Below, piece after piece: positions 15,125-23,514 of a stretch of DNA of 54,926 nt. Origin of the DNA: a virus; the IMG/VR virus record IMGVR_UViG_3300042691_018438, positions 1 to 54,926 of that record. One strand, given 5' to 3'. Numbering within the stretch: position 1 is the first letter of the stretch; every line of letters begins with the position of its first letter. Position numbers and translations under genes: made by a program. The notes below the pieces were generated by a model. The model ran no database searches. It worked only from the letters and a program-made list of their open reading frames with translations, and had not been told where the DNA came from.

Positions 15125-16096
15125 TTAGAAAAGATCATCTTCACTAAATGATTGGTTCTTCTTTGAATATTCAGTTGGTCTGCTGTGGAAGAAGTCTGTC
15201 ATGTTGTTGCCAAGCAGTTCTTCGTCAAACCAAGTTGTAGCAGAAATAAGGTCTTCGTCAACTTCAAATACCTTGGGGAATTGAATTTGAACAAGTGATT
15301 CGTTAATGCGATTTTTAATAAATTCTTTTAGGATATCTGCGCTCAATCCTTGTTCTTGAGTGCCATTAACCATCCAGTCAACAATTTTACTTTCTGATTT
15401 AAAAGCTTCTTGAGCTTCATGCAGAATACGCTGCTCAAGTTCCTCATCAAAAAGTTCTGGGTATTCTTCACGAATAGTGTTGATAATCTTAATACCAACA
15501 AGAGCGTGAATATTTTCTTCGTTCCTTGTGTACTTAACTTGTTGATCAGTGTCCTTCAAGACGTTCTTGAAGCGAGCAAACCAGTTAATAACGTAGAACT
15601 GGGAAAACAGAGAAACGTTCTCAACAAAAAGAGTGAATAGGATTAAAGCATAAAGATATTGCTTCTTTGAATCTTTGTAAAACTTGTGGGTATACTTACG
15701 CAAGTATTTTACACGACCTTGAATCCAGTCGAGCTTCATATTCTCTTCAAAGACATCCTCTAAATCAAGGACTGTAAGAAGTCTCTCATAAGCATTATTA
15801 TGGATCACTTCAACATTAGCCATAACGTAGCCAAGATCTTGCAAACTAGGATGAGGAAGGTTTTCCCCAAGCTTCGCCCAAAATGTTTTTACTGCGACTT
15901 CAATTTGTCCAATAGCAGAGAGAGTGCGAACGATAACCTCGCGTTCTTTATCAGATAATTGAGTCTTAAATTGTTGAACATCGCTTTTAAAGCTGAACTC
16001 TTTATCTGTCCAAAAACCATTGTGCATAGCCTCAGTAAATTGCTCTGCCCAAGGGTAGTGGTTCGGTTTGCGGGAGATTTGTTCTTCGAATATCAT
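15125..16096 (-). CDS. nrdB: Class I ribonucleoside-diphosphate reductase, beta subunit
   Basis: Provides the tyrosyl radical and di-iron centre used by NrdA. The 323-residue ferritin-like helical protein has E96-x2-H99 followed by Y103 in VEVIHNNAYERLL, the same spacing as the E. coli E115, H118, Y122 set. The second half-site is E159 (FVENVSLF) and E194-x2-H197 (EENIHAL). The presence of the tyrosine points to the class Ia/Ib type rather than a tyrosine-free subclass. The acidic C-terminal tail (SFSEDDLF) resembles the tail that docks on NrdA. It has a perfect sigma70-like promoter about 170 bases upstream, a structured leader, and a GTGTAA motif 10 bases before the ATG. Confidence 0.94.
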   Translation of the reverse strand: MIFEEQISRKPNHYPWAEQFTEAMHNGFWTDKEFSFKSDVQQFKTQLSDKEREVIVRTLSAIGQIEVAVKTFWAKLGENLPHPSLQDLGYVMANVEVIHNNAYERLLTVLDLEDVFEENMKLDWIQGRVKYLRKYTHKFYKDSKKQYLYALILFTLFVENVSLFSQFYVINWFARFKNVLKDTDQQVKYTRNEENIHALVGIKIINTIREEYPELFDEELEQRILHEAQEAFKSESKIVDWMVNGTQEQGLSADILKEFIKNRINESLVQIQFPKVFEVDEDLISATTWFDEELLGNNMTDFFHSRPTEYSKKNQSFSEDDLF

Positions 16097-16106
16097 TGCT
16101 GATTAG

Positions 16107-16112
16107 TTACAC
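16107..16112 (-). promoter_or_regulatory. GTGTAA motif before nrdB
   Basis: GTGTAA on the minus strand, 10 bases before the nrdB ATG. One of about ten matching motifs at minus-strand gene starts (see findings). No Shine-Dalgarno sequence is seen here. Confidence 0.4.
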
Positions 16113-16172
16113 TAAGGTTAGTGGATTTTTTGATCTTTTCAAGAAAAATATGTAGAAATTTTTGGCGTAGCC

Positions 16173-16259
16173 ATTATATTAAATACGAACGTAGTGAGAA
16201 TTTAATATAATTCGTAACCTTTAGAAAAAGCGGAACCTTCAGAAGCGGAACGGTTACGA
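16173..16259 (-). promoter_or_regulatory. Structured leader between the RNR promoter and nrdB
   Basis: Two inverted repeats lie in the untranslated leader. ATTATATTAAAT (16173-16184) pairs perfectly with ATTTAATATAAT (16200-16211) around a 15-base loop. TCGTAACC (16212-16219) pairs with GGTTACGA (16252-16259). Inside the second, the 9-base direct repeat AAGCGGAAC occurs at 16228-16236 and 16243-16251. Neither stem is followed by a T run. It may be a cis-regulatory RNA or a protein site; no known riboswitch or NrdR box was recognised. Confidence 0.5.
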
Positions 16260-16266
16260 TATCTTC

Positions 16267-16294
16267 ATTATATGGGAATTTTTTTTAGTGTCAA
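16267..16294 (-). promoter_or_regulatory. Consensus sigma70-type promoter for the nrdB-nrdA unit
   Basis: On the minus strand TTGACA (16289-16294) and TATAAT (16267-16272), both perfect, are separated by 16 bases that include an A8 tract. Transcription would start near 16260 and read through the structured leader into nrdB at 16096. This is the strongest host-type promoter in the window. Confidence 0.8.
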
Positions 16295-16352
16295 GAACAA
16301 AATTTCTAAACTTTTTAGTTGACAAACAGTCTATAACAAATAACTTGAAAAT

Positions 16353-16946
16353 ATGATTTCAGAAGAAGATCCAGAATTAACAAGAATGGTTAAGGAAGAT
16401 CAGAATCAAGAAGCTTTAGTCGAACTAATCTCCAGACACTCTGGGATTTACATCCATATGGTGAAATGTTTTGGCTCAAAAAGCCTTACTCAAGATCAGG
16501 TTAATGATCTGCTTGATGAAAAGGACTACAACATTTATAAAGCTGCGATTGATTTTGACGAATCCAAATCAAAGTTTTCAACATTTCTAGCAAATAAAAC
16601 AAAATACATCTGTTTGACCCAGAAGACAATTAACAAGTCGAAGTCTAACTTCACTTCTTATGATGATATTGATTTTGCTCAAATATCAACAAGTCTTGAG
16701 CCAGATGCAGAATGCTCTCTTAACGAGAGCTACGAGAGAATTATTAATATGATCTTGAAACATCAAGACGAAAGAGTTAAAACTATTTTCTACGAGCGAT
16801 ACTTTTGCGGCGAAAGAGGCAAGTTGAAACCTTGGAAACAGATAGCCCAAAAAGTAAACTTGTCAACGCAGGGATGTATAAATGTCCATAATAAAACACT
16901 AAAAGAATTTAAAAATAAAGTTAAAAATGAAAAAATTAAATTTTGA
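16353..16946 (+). CDS. Sigma factor-like transcription protein
   Basis: A 197-residue protein with the layout of a minimal sigma70-family factor. Residues 20-95 resemble region 2: ELISRHSGIYIHMVKCF, then IYKAAIDFDESKSKFSTFLA, where the FDxxKxxFxTFL pattern is typical. Residues 135-190 resemble region 4: DERVKTIFYERYF, then WKQIAQKVNLSTQGCINVHN, a helix-turn-helix. It probably directs RNA polymerase to phage promoters. It heads a short plus-strand unit, divergent from nrdB, with the GT4 gene overlapping its end by 20 bases. A TTGACA lies at 16319-16324, but its -10 is weak. Confidence 0.75.
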   Translation: MISEEDPELTRMVKEDQNQEALVELISRHSGIYIHMVKCFGSKSLTQDQVNDLLDEKDYNIYKAAIDFDESKSKFSTFLANKTKYICLTQKTINKSKSNFTSYDDIDFAQISTSLEPDAECSLNESYERIINMILKHQDERVKTIFYERYFCGERGKLKPWKQIAQKVNLSTQGCINVHNKTLKEFKNKVKNEKIKF

Positions 16947-18018
16947 TGCCCCGATCAATTCTCTGAGTCTTGGCAATGTTTCAGTTAATTTTCTAAAAGA
17001 AATTTATAAATATGAAGATATTGATGTCAGTATTTATCCAGTAGGTGATCAAGCTGATTTTAGCGCATATGACAAAATCAGTGATGAATTTAAAAATTGG
17101 GTAAAGACAAATGGATTTAATAGATTTAAGAAACTTTCTAGATCAACACCTACTCTTAAAGTTTGGCATATAAATGGGTCAGAAAGAAAGATTGGAGATA
17201 ATCAATTTCTTTATACATTTTACGAAGTTGATTCTCCAACTGAAGAGGAGGTTAATATTGTAAAAGCGCAAAATCATGTATTCTTTTCTTCGTCTGAATC
17301 GGCTGAAATTTTTAAATCTGTTGGGTGCGAAAATGTATCTTATGTGCCTCTTGGATTTGATAATGATTTCTCTATTACCAAAAAAGATTACAAAATGAAT
17401 GATACAATTCATTTTGGATTGATCGGGAAATTTGAGCGCAGAAAAAATACGCAAGCTCTTATTCAGCTATGGTTGCAAAAATTTGGCAATAACCCAAATT
17501 ATCATCTCTCATGTCTAGTCAACAATAGCTTTTTTAAAGAGGATCACATGCAAGGGGTGTTAAATGCTGCGACAATGGGTAAAAATTGGAATAATATTAG
17601 CTTCATTCCGCACCTTAAAACAAATAGTGAAGTCAATGAATTAATGAATGCCATAGATATTGACCTATCTGGTCTTTCAAATGGAGAGGGCTGGAATTTG
17701 CCAGCATTCAATGCAACCGCTCTTGGGAAATGGTCTATCGTAAGTAATTGTTCATCTCATAAAGATTGGGCAAATGAATCAAATGCAATCTTAATTGATC
17801 CCGATGGCAAGCAACCATGCTATGATAACATGTTCTTTAAAGAAGGATCTCCATTCAATCAAGGCAACTACTATCTACTAAACGCAGAAAAAATTTCCCA
17901 AGCTATGGACAAAGCAATTACTTTGGCCAAGCAGGAAAACAAAGAAGGACTCAAACTTCAAGAAAAGTTTACATATAAAAAATCAATTGAAGAAATTTTT
18001 AATGTAATCTATGGGTAA
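16927..18018 (+). CDS. GT4-type glycosyltransferase
   Basis: A 363-residue retaining glycosyltransferase of GT-B fold. The C-terminal domain shows HFGLIGKFERRKNTQALI (GT4 linker and donor-binding start), WNNISFIPHLKTNSEVNELM, and LSGLSNGEGWNLPAFNATAL, the EGxxLPxxEA-type donor loop with N in place of the second E. The N-terminal acceptor domain contains VWHINGSERKIG and FLYTFYEVDSPTEEE. It overlaps the sigma-like gene by 20 bases and is followed by a strong terminator. Sugar and acceptor are unknown; modification of virion protein, DNA or host surface are all possible. Confidence 0.78.
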   Translation: MKKLNFDAPINSLSLGNVSVNFLKEIYKYEDIDVSIYPVGDQADFSAYDKISDEFKNWVKTNGFNRFKKLSRSTPTLKVWHINGSERKIGDNQFLYTFYEVDSPTEEEVNIVKAQNHVFFSSSESAEIFKSVGCENVSYVPLGFDNDFSITKKDYKMNDTIHFGLIGKFERRKNTQALIQLWLQKFGNNPNYHLSCLVNNSFFKEDHMQGVLNAATMGKNWNNISFIPHLKTNSEVNELMNAIDIDLSGLSNGEGWNLPAFNATALGKWSIVSNCSSHKDWANESNAILIDPDGKQPCYDNMFFKEGSPFNQGNYYLLNAEKISQAMDKAITLAKQENKEGLKLQEKFTYKKSIEEIFNVIYG

Positions 18019-18022
18019 AATT

Positions 18023-18056
18023 AAAGGGCGGTAGAAATACCGCCCTTTATTATTTA
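18023..18056 (+). terminator. Intrinsic terminator after the GT4 gene
   Basis: AAAGGGCGGTA, a GAAA tetraloop, and TACCGCCCTTT form a perfect 11-base-pair stem at 18023-18048, followed by a T-rich stretch (ATTATTTAT). It ends the sigma-GT4 transcript before the next plus-strand gene. Confidence 0.88.
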
Positions 18057-18065
18057 TAATCAATC

Positions 18066-18449
18066 ATGCCAATCTACATTTATAAACATCCAGATAAAGA
18101 AGAATACAGAGAAGTTGTCCAGACTATGACTGAGATTCATGCGTATTCTGAAGATGGTATTGAATGGAAGCGTGTATTCACAAAACCAAATGCATCAATT
18201 GATACAAAGGTAGACGCATTTGATAAAAATAAATTTATCGCAAAAACAGGAAATATGAAAGGTACAGTTGGCGACATGCTTGATTATTCAGCAGATCTAT
18301 CTCGTAAAAGGGCGGAAATACATTCAAGTGGAGAAGATCCAGTAAAGAGAGCGCACTTTAACGAATACGAGAAAAAGATTGGCAAAAAGCATTTGGAAGA
18401 TAAGAAGAAGGTAATCGAAACTGCTAAAGTAAAGATTGAATTAGACTAA
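18066..18449 (+). CDS. FmdB-like small protein without zinc ligands
   Basis: A 127-residue protein whose N-terminus (MPIYIYKHPDKEEYREVVQT) follows the start of FmdB-type zinc-ribbon proteins (MPxYEYxCxxCxxxFE), but all cysteines are missing. The rest is charged and helical (DPVKRAHFNEYEKKIGKKHL), suggesting a nucleic-acid or protein-binding tail. It stands alone behind a terminator and ends where the convergent fibre gene ends, with no gap. Function unknown; similar proteins are frequent in large phages (from memory of the family, not verified). Confidence 0.6.
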   Translation: MPIYIYKHPDKEEYREVVQTMTEIHAYSEDGIEWKRVFTKPNASIDTKVDAFDKNKFIAKTGNMKGTVGDMLDYSADLSRKRAEIHSSGEDPVKRAHFNEYEKKIGKKHLEDKKKVIETAKVKIELD

Positions 18450-19814
18450 TTATCTTAAGTGCCAGATTGTTGCAGTTGCATCAGTTGCACTAGATTTGCA
18501 TTTTAAAATTAAAGTATTGCCTCCAGTAATATAACAATTGACAAGTAATGTGTCTGATATTGATGAAGTTCTATCTTGAACAAATGCCAATAACGCATCT
18601 CCTTGTTGATAATTAGTAATTGAAAATTGGCTTTCAGTACCAAATACATATTCTGTGCGGCATTCAAAAAGACTTACTGGCTTGAAGCCACTGGCTGATC
18701 CACTTCCACTAATTGATCCGACATTAACAGATCCTGTGGTTCCAGTAATTGAAAAATTATTATTAATAAAAAATCTTTGAAAGGCCGCTTCTCCCAAAGA
18801 CGCTCCGTAGCTTGAATAAAAATCTCCAGTCAAATTGCTAATATAAGCGATTCCTCCACCAGTTATATTATTAGTAATTGTTAGGCCAGTGAGATTGCTA
18901 ATCTGTGCAAAATATCCAGAGTCATTTATACTCGATTGAGTAGCTATTTTACTACCAGTGTAAACTCCACTTTGATTAACCTGCACTCCATCGAATAATC
19001 CACTATCAGATATATTTAAATTAAGTCCGCTAAAATTTTCAGCATATATTGATCCAGTAACATAAACATTTCCAGTTACAAATAGATTATCATTAATATT
19101 TATATTACCAATAATATTTGTTGAAGTATTATTAATATAAACGCCACTAGTTGCAGAAAATCCAGAATTAAAAAATACGGTATTAGAGCATCGCATACTA
19201 TCTATATACAATTGATTATTAAAATTAACTGTATCTAAGCAGTTTAAATTGCCATTGAAATAGATATCCGAATATGGCTCAGTTCTGAATTCTGTGAAAA
19301 AATTACTATTATTGCCTACTATAGTATAACCACTTGTAAAATTAAGATCTAATGCGTTGCTTTTACTTATAGAGTTAGTTGATAATCTATCTCCAATAAA
19401 AGATGATCCCTGCACACTTGGATCAAACATAAATTGATAACCAGCAAGTGCTGTATTAAATGACGAGCCAGAATAAGTTTCTCCATTATAGCCATTTAAT
19501 ATTTGGTTATAAGAACCAGTCACATAATTCTCTGATCCAGCTAGTATAGAATTATACTGTGATCCAGTTGCATAATTATTATTACCACCAAGAATTCTGT
19601 TTCCATTAATTAAGTCATATTGATTACTCGTATTAATATATAGTGGAGACTTCCCACTTACAACAAGCGACCCATTAATATTAAAATCTCCAGTTAAATT
19701 GCGATTTAAGTTAATGATAAATCCAGTGGTCAGATCGCTAAATGCTAAATCCACATATTCGCTACTAAAAACTGGCAGTTGAATCTGCGATGGATGTATT
19801 TTATGCAAAGACAT
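18450..19814 (-). CDS. Tail fibre/adhesin-like protein (paralogue 1)
   Basis: A 454-residue beta-rich virion protein rich in Gly, Ser, Asn and Thr. Its N-terminus (HPSQIQLPVF, LTTGFIINLNRNLTGDFNIN) matches that of the next gene, suggesting a common attachment domain. The middle has repeats such as ILGGNNNYATGSQYNSILAG, like the head repeats of trimeric autotransporters (GxNNxAxG), followed by VTGNVYVTGSIYAENFSG stretches typical of fibre beta-helices. The C-terminal globular part (about 370-454) differs from the paralogue and may be the receptor-binding tip. It lies four bases after the paralogue. A host-recognition role is inferred. Confidence 0.7.
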   Translation of the reverse strand: MSLHKIHPSQIQLPVFSSEYVDLAFSDLTTGFIINLNRNLTGDFNINGSLVVSGKSPLYINTSNQYDLINGNRILGGNNNYATGSQYNSILAGSENYVTGSYNQILNGYNGETYSGSSFNTALAGYQFMFDPSVQGSSFIGDRLSTNSISKSNALDLNFTSGYTIVGNNSNFFTEFRTEPYSDIYFNGNLNCLDTVNFNNQLYIDSMRCSNTVFFNSGFSATSGVYINNTSTNIIGNININDNLFVTGNVYVTGSIYAENFSGLNLNISDSGLFDGVQVNQSGVYTGSKIATQSSINDSGYFAQISNLTGLTITNNITGGGIAYISNLTGDFYSSYGASLGEAAFQRFFINNNFSITGTTGSVNVGSISGSGSASGFKPVSLFECRTEYVFGTESQFSITNYQQGDALLAFVQDRTSSISDTLLVNCYITGGNTLILKCKSSATDATATIWHLR

Positions 19815-19818
19815 TGAA

Positions 19819-21186
19819 TTATTTAATCAGAACTACAGAACCAGTAATTACCCCATTTGGATTCAATGCTAAATCCGAAATTTGACTTTCAACAACTATC
19901 CTATTCGCCTGAGCATAAGCTCTACTTAATGCGAATCCTGTTTGGTTAGGAATATTGTTTGCTGTAAAAAAGACAGTATCATTCAACTCTGCGCCACTGA
20001 AATAACCACTATATACATAACCATTGCCAACTCCAGTGATTCTAAACCCACCACTATGCATGAACTTATTGATAGCAGTGCCTCCTTGCAATTGACCAAT
20101 TGTTAATGTAGAATTGAAACTTAACGCTCCATTGACAGATAATGATTGAGAGCTTATGGTATCAGCATATCCAGTAGAAAAATTTCCATAATCTGCATAA
20201 ACTTGTGAAAATGTTCCTGTTCCGCCAACATTTATATCATTCTGTACATTAAGTTCTAAAACTCCTGTTAAAGAAGATACATAATTTTGGTTAGATACCC
20301 AAGATTCAGTTGCAATAGTACTGCCAGTTAAATTGCCAGTTACTAAAATATTTAAATTATTGGTTTGTACAGAATCAACGCTAAATTGAGTACCTGTTAT
20401 TAATCCTCCACTAATTGTAGAATTAACGATAAGATTGCCATTTACTGTTGTATTTCCAGTTTGAAAAACATTAGAATCAATACTTGTAACATTGCCAGTA
20501 ATTACCGCATTGCCTAAGATATTTAATGCTCCGCTAGTTGTAAGAACATCATTGATAGTTACAACTTGACTAGCAATTGCATCAGATAAATAAGAAATGC
20601 CATTAGCATTTATCTCCCCATTAAAAACTCCAGAATATGGCGAATCGACAACTATATTTGAATTGAATACAGTTGGCCCTCCCTTGAATGTTGTACCACT
20701 TGCGAAATCAATCAGTAATGAATTACTTGTAGTATTAGAATGTGCTGTTTTAACATCTGCTAAAATTACTGCTCCAGTTATATTAGCTCCAAACGAACAA
20801 CCCGATCCAGCCAAGATTGTGTTCCAAGCGGACCCACTCGTAATACTTGAATTGATAGCATTTAAAATTACATTATTAGATTGAGCCAAGGAAGTTATAG
20901 AATTTCCAGATCCAGCTAAAATTGTGTTAAATGAGCCACTAGCAGAGTTATTTGAGCCTCCAAATACAATACTTCCAGAAGATGCGTCATAAGAATGCGA
21001 GGAATCTGGCGTAAAAAAGATGCCACTATTAATTCGTAAAGACCCATCAATATTAAAATTTCCGCTCAAATTACGACTTAAATTTACATCTACTCCAGTT
21101 GTAAGGTCATTGAAATTCAAATCACCACTAGGACTGAAAAAAATTGGAAGTTGAATTTGTTTTGCTTGAATTTTTGTATAGGCCAT
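19819..21186 (-). CDS. Tail fibre/adhesin-like protein (paralogue 2)
   Basis: A 455-residue partner of the fibre gene downstream. It shares the N-terminal IQAKQIQLPIFFS and LTTGVDVNLSRNLSGNFNID, and the autotransporter-head-like repeats (IVFGGSNNSASGSFNTILAG). The middle is a run of G-N-V/I-T-G repeats. The C-terminal 90 residues diverge. Tandem duplication followed by tip divergence is likely, giving two receptor-binding specificities or a hetero-fibre. It starts in the 38-base divergent gap shared with the plus-strand ssDNA-binding-like gene, where GTGTAATCC stands about 25 bases before its ATG. Confidence 0.7.
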   Translation of the reverse strand: MAYTKIQAKQIQLPIFFSPSGDLNFNDLTTGVDVNLSRNLSGNFNIDGSLRINSGIFFTPDSSHSYDASSGSIVFGGSNNSASGSFNTILAGSGNSITSLAQSNNVILNAINSSITSGSAWNTILAGSGCSFGANITGAVILADVKTAHSNTTSNSLLIDFASGTTFKGGPTVFNSNIVVDSPYSGVFNGEINANGISYLSDAIASQVVTINDVLTTSGALNILGNAVITGNVTSIDSNVFQTGNTTVNGNLIVNSTISGGLITGTQFSVDSVQTNNLNILVTGNLTGSTIATESWVSNQNYVSSLTGVLELNVQNDINVGGTGTFSQVYADYGNFSTGYADTISSQSLSVNGALSFNSTLTIGQLQGGTAINKFMHSGGFRITGVGNGYVYSGYFSGAELNDTVFFTANNIPNQTGFALSRAYAQANRIVVESQISDLALNPNGVITGSVVLIK

Positions 21187-21206
21187 CTTACAATAGATTA
21201 TCTTTT

Positions 21207-21217
21207 AAGGATTACAC
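21207..21217. promoter_or_regulatory. Shared divergent gap: GTGTAA for the fibre gene, AAGG for the SSB-like gene
   Basis: The 38-base gap 21187-21224 has TTACAC (21212-21217), which reads GTGTAA on the minus strand about 25 bases ahead of the fibre gene ATG, and AAGG (21207-21210) on the plus strand 14 bases before the SSB-like ATG, rather far for a ribosome-binding site. Both genes must be controlled from this short region or from readthrough. Confidence 0.35.
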
Positions 21218-21224
21218 AATTTCT

Positions 21225-21812
21225 ATGAAATATACACTCTACAAGCCAAATTCAAAAAATACTGGCGCAGCTTTTAGCTTCGATTTGGTTAATGATCGCA
21301 ATAACAAGCCAGTCCTGTTCATTTCAATGATTCAACAATATAGTTGGAATGATTCGACAAAAAACGGCTCCTTTAAGGAGAATGCAAAAAATCCAGAAAA
21401 GTCAGCAACAATCAAGCTTACCGAAACAGAAGCTGGAGAATTCTTGTCATCATTCAAAACTCGTATTCCTTATGTAGCTTTCCATAAGAAGGATGATTCT
21501 ACTACGATCATCAAACTGTCCCCTTGGGATAAGCAGCGCAAGGTGAAGGATCAAGGTGGCGAACAATCATTTGATAGCCCAGCTTGGGGTCTGAGTGTCA
21601 GCAAGGACTCTTCTAGGGTATTTAAACTGCCAATTGAAGCGGGTGAAGCCGAAGTGCTTGCAGAACTATTCAAAGCTTATATTGCCAAGGTTCTCTTGTG
21701 CAGCGGTCAAGAATATAAACGTGAAGATCGACCTCAGCAGGAGTATCAGAAGAAAACTCCATCTTATCAAAAGAAGGCCGCAGAAGTTGTCGAAGAAGAT
21801 GTCCCATTCTAA
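21225..21812 (+). CDS. Candidate single-stranded DNA-binding protein
   Basis: A 195-residue protein (start chosen at MKYTLYKPNSKNTG; an upstream in-frame ATG at 21144 lies inside the fibre gene and adds non-conserved residues). The C-terminus AAEVVEEDVPF copies the acidic, hydrophobic-ended tip of bacterial SSB (DDDIPF), which recruits replication partners. The tip is preceded by a low-complexity linker (RPQQEYQKKTPSYQKK). The N-terminal part is beta-rich (FSFDLVNDRNNKPVLFISMI, then IKLSPWDK) with GEAEVLAELFKAYIAK as a helix, compatible with a PC4/Whirly-like fold rather than a clear OB fold. The call rests mainly on the tail and composition. Confidence 0.5.
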   Translation: MKYTLYKPNSKNTGAAFSFDLVNDRNNKPVLFISMIQQYSWNDSTKNGSFKENAKNPEKSATIKLTETEAGEFLSSFKTRIPYVAFHKKDDSTTIIKLSPWDKQRKVKDQGGEQSFDSPAWGLSVSKDSSRVFKLPIEAGEAEVLAELFKAYIAKVLLCSGQEYKREDRPQQEYQKKTPSYQKKAAEVVEEDVPF

Positions 21813-23514
21813 GGTAAAAGTTCTAGTTCATTCGAACTATTCTAGATTAGTTACAGGATTCGGGAAGAATATGAAAAATATTCTTCTCGCACTCCATAAT
21901 GATCCAGATATTGAGGTATTCGAAGCTGCAAATGGAGTTGTATATGGAACAGATATGCTAACTCCTTGGAAAAGCTTTGGCACTCTTCCAAATGATCAAA
22001 ATTTAATGAATCAATTAAAAAATGATCCAATGAAGAGTAGGGCTGCTCAGTACGGACTGTATACTATTGACAAAATCGTTGAAGAAGTTAAACCAGATGT
22101 TTATCTTGGCATTGAAGATATTTGGGCATTCTCAGAATTTGATAAAAAGCCTTGGTGGAATAAAACTAAAAAAATTCTATGGACTACTTTAGATAGTTTG
22201 CCAATTCTGGATCAAGCTATTGAAATGGAACCAAAATGCGATAAAATGCTTGTTTGGGCATCTTTTGCAGAAAAAGCTATGTATGAATTAGGTCATACAA
22301 CTGTTGAAACAGTTCATGGTGCTGTTGATTATAGTCATTTCAAACCATTAGATAATAGAAATGAATTAAGACAGAAGCATAATCTTCAAGATGACTATGT
22401 AATTGGTTTTGTATTTAAAAATCAACTTAGGAAATCAGTACCAAATTTACTTCAAGGATTTAAGCAATTCAAGCAGGAGAATCCAACGATAAAAGCAAAG
22501 CTTCTTCTTCATACTGATTGGGCCGAGAAGGGGCATGGCTGGGATATTCCAAGATATATTAAGGAAAAGGGGTTAGATCCAAAAGACATATTAGCCACCT
22601 ATGTTTGCCATAAATGCGATAATTATTTTCTGAGCGGATATCATGGAGAAGATAAAAACTGCCCATGTTGCAAATCAGAGAAGTCAGTAAAGACAAAGAA
22701 TAGTGGCAGGGGGGTTCGTGAAAAAGAACTAAATGAAATCTACAATATGATGGATGTTTATTGTCATCCATTTACAAGTGGAGGGCAAGAGCTTCCAATT
22801 CAAGAAGCAAAGGCGACAGGGTTAATCACGCTAGTTACTGACTATTCCTGCGGCACTGATTCAGCTTATCCATATCAAGGTGGACTTCCTCTTGAATGGA
22901 ATGAATATAGAGAACCCCATACACAATTTATCAAAGCAACCACATGTCCAAATAGTATTTGTGCAATGTTGAAGCATGTTTACGAAATGCCAGTAATAGA
23001 GAAACAAAAACTTACTGAAGCTGGCAAAAAATATGTGCAAGAAAAATTCTCTGTACAAACAACTGTTAAAAAATTAAAAAATATTATACTTAATTTAAAA
23101 TTAAGGAGCGAAGCAATTAACGAAGAGAAAGAACAATCTACTGAAACAAATCAATTAAATCTAGAAGAAATTTTAAAAGATGTAGAGATGCACAATAGGA
23201 TTGCTGTTATTATTCCAGAATCTGGTGGAGATATCTTAATGGTAAATTCTTTAATTGAAAATCTTCAAAATTTATATCCAGAAAAGAAAATATTTTTCTT
23301 TACTAAACCTCAATTTTTTGATCTAATTAATGATAATCCATTTATATATAAGTTGCTGCCATTTTCTATAGATTTGGAAAGACCTTCTTTCCTAGAAGGG
23401 AAAGAACTGCACAAAGGATTTTTTGAATTAGCATTTTTTCCATATGTAGGAACTCAGAGAATTGCTTGTTACATGCACAATGGAAAAGATAAAATACAAT
23501 TTGAATTAAGATGA
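21799..23514 (+). CDS. GT4 glycosyltransferase with zinc-ribbon insertion and a GT9-like N-half fused at its C-terminus
   Basis: A 571-residue protein starting at MSHSKVKVLVHSNYSRLVTG, 14 bases before the previous stop and behind GAAGAAG. Residues up to about 440 form a GT4-type GT-B fold: VIGFVFKNQLRKSVPNLLQG begins the donor domain, and SGGQELPIQEAKATGLITLV is the donor loop. Inserted in the donor domain is a zinc ribbon (CHKCDNYF, then NCPCC). Residues from about 460 to 571 (RIAVIIPESGGDILMVNSLI, then KIFFFTKPQFFDLI) look like the first half of a GT9 transferase; the second half is encoded by the next gene. Possibly a bifunctional enzyme; the substrate is unknown. Confidence 0.7.
   Translation: MSHSKVKVLVHSNYSRLVTGFGKNMKNILLALHNDPDIEVFEAANGVVYGTDMLTPWKSFGTLPNDQNLMNQLKNDPMKSRAAQYGLYTIDKIVEEVKPDVYLGIEDIWAFSEFDKKPWWNKTKKILWTTLDSLPILDQAIEMEPKCDKMLVWASFAEKAMYELGHTTVETVHGAVDYSHFKPLDNRNELRQKHNLQDDYVIGFVFKNQLRKSVPNLLQGFKQFKQENPTIKAKLLLHTDWAEKGHGWDIPRYIKEKGLDPKDILATYVCHKCDNYFLSGYHGEDKNCPCCKSEKSVKTKNSGRGVREKELNEIYNMMDVYCHPFTSGGQELPIQEAKATGLITLVTDYSCGTDSAYPYQGGLPLEWNEYREPHTQFIKATTCPNSICAMLKHVYEMPVIEKQKLTEAGKKYVQEKFSVQTTVKKLKNIILNLKLRSEAINEEKEQSTETNQLNLEEILKDVEMHNRIAVIIPESGGDILMVNSLIENLQNLYPEKKIFFFTKPQFFDLINDNPFIYKLLPFSIDLERPSFLEGKELHKGFFELAFFPYVGTQRIACYMHNGKDKIQFELR

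Noticed and set aside
16173-16259. tRNA or known riboswitch in the nrdB leader
   Set aside because: The hairpins do not form a cloverleaf and show no known aptamer motif.
16319-16346. Sigma70 promoter for the sigma-like gene (TTGACA at 16319)
   Set aside because: The -35 is perfect, but the best -10 at the right spacing (TAACTT) matches only three of six bases. Not listed as a feature.
18051-18058. TATAAATA (T4-type late promoter core) on the minus strand inside the terminator region after the GT4 gene
   Set aside because: No minus-strand gene lies downstream for about 2 kb, and the sequence is the AT-rich tail of a terminator. Treated as chance.
21144-21224. Upstream ATG extension of the SSB-like gene
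   Set aside because: The extra 27 residues lie inside the divergent fibre gene. The ATG at 21225 gives a natural start (MKYTLYKPNS).
21595-21798. Upstream ATG extension of the GT4-GT9 gene
   Set aside because: The extra 68 residues overlap the SSB-like gene in another frame and look like a shadow. The ATG at 21799 has an upstream GAAGAAG and fits the GT4 start.
22559-23058. Minus-strand open frames within the GT4-GT9 gene
   Set aside because: Low-complexity shadow frames with no start signals.
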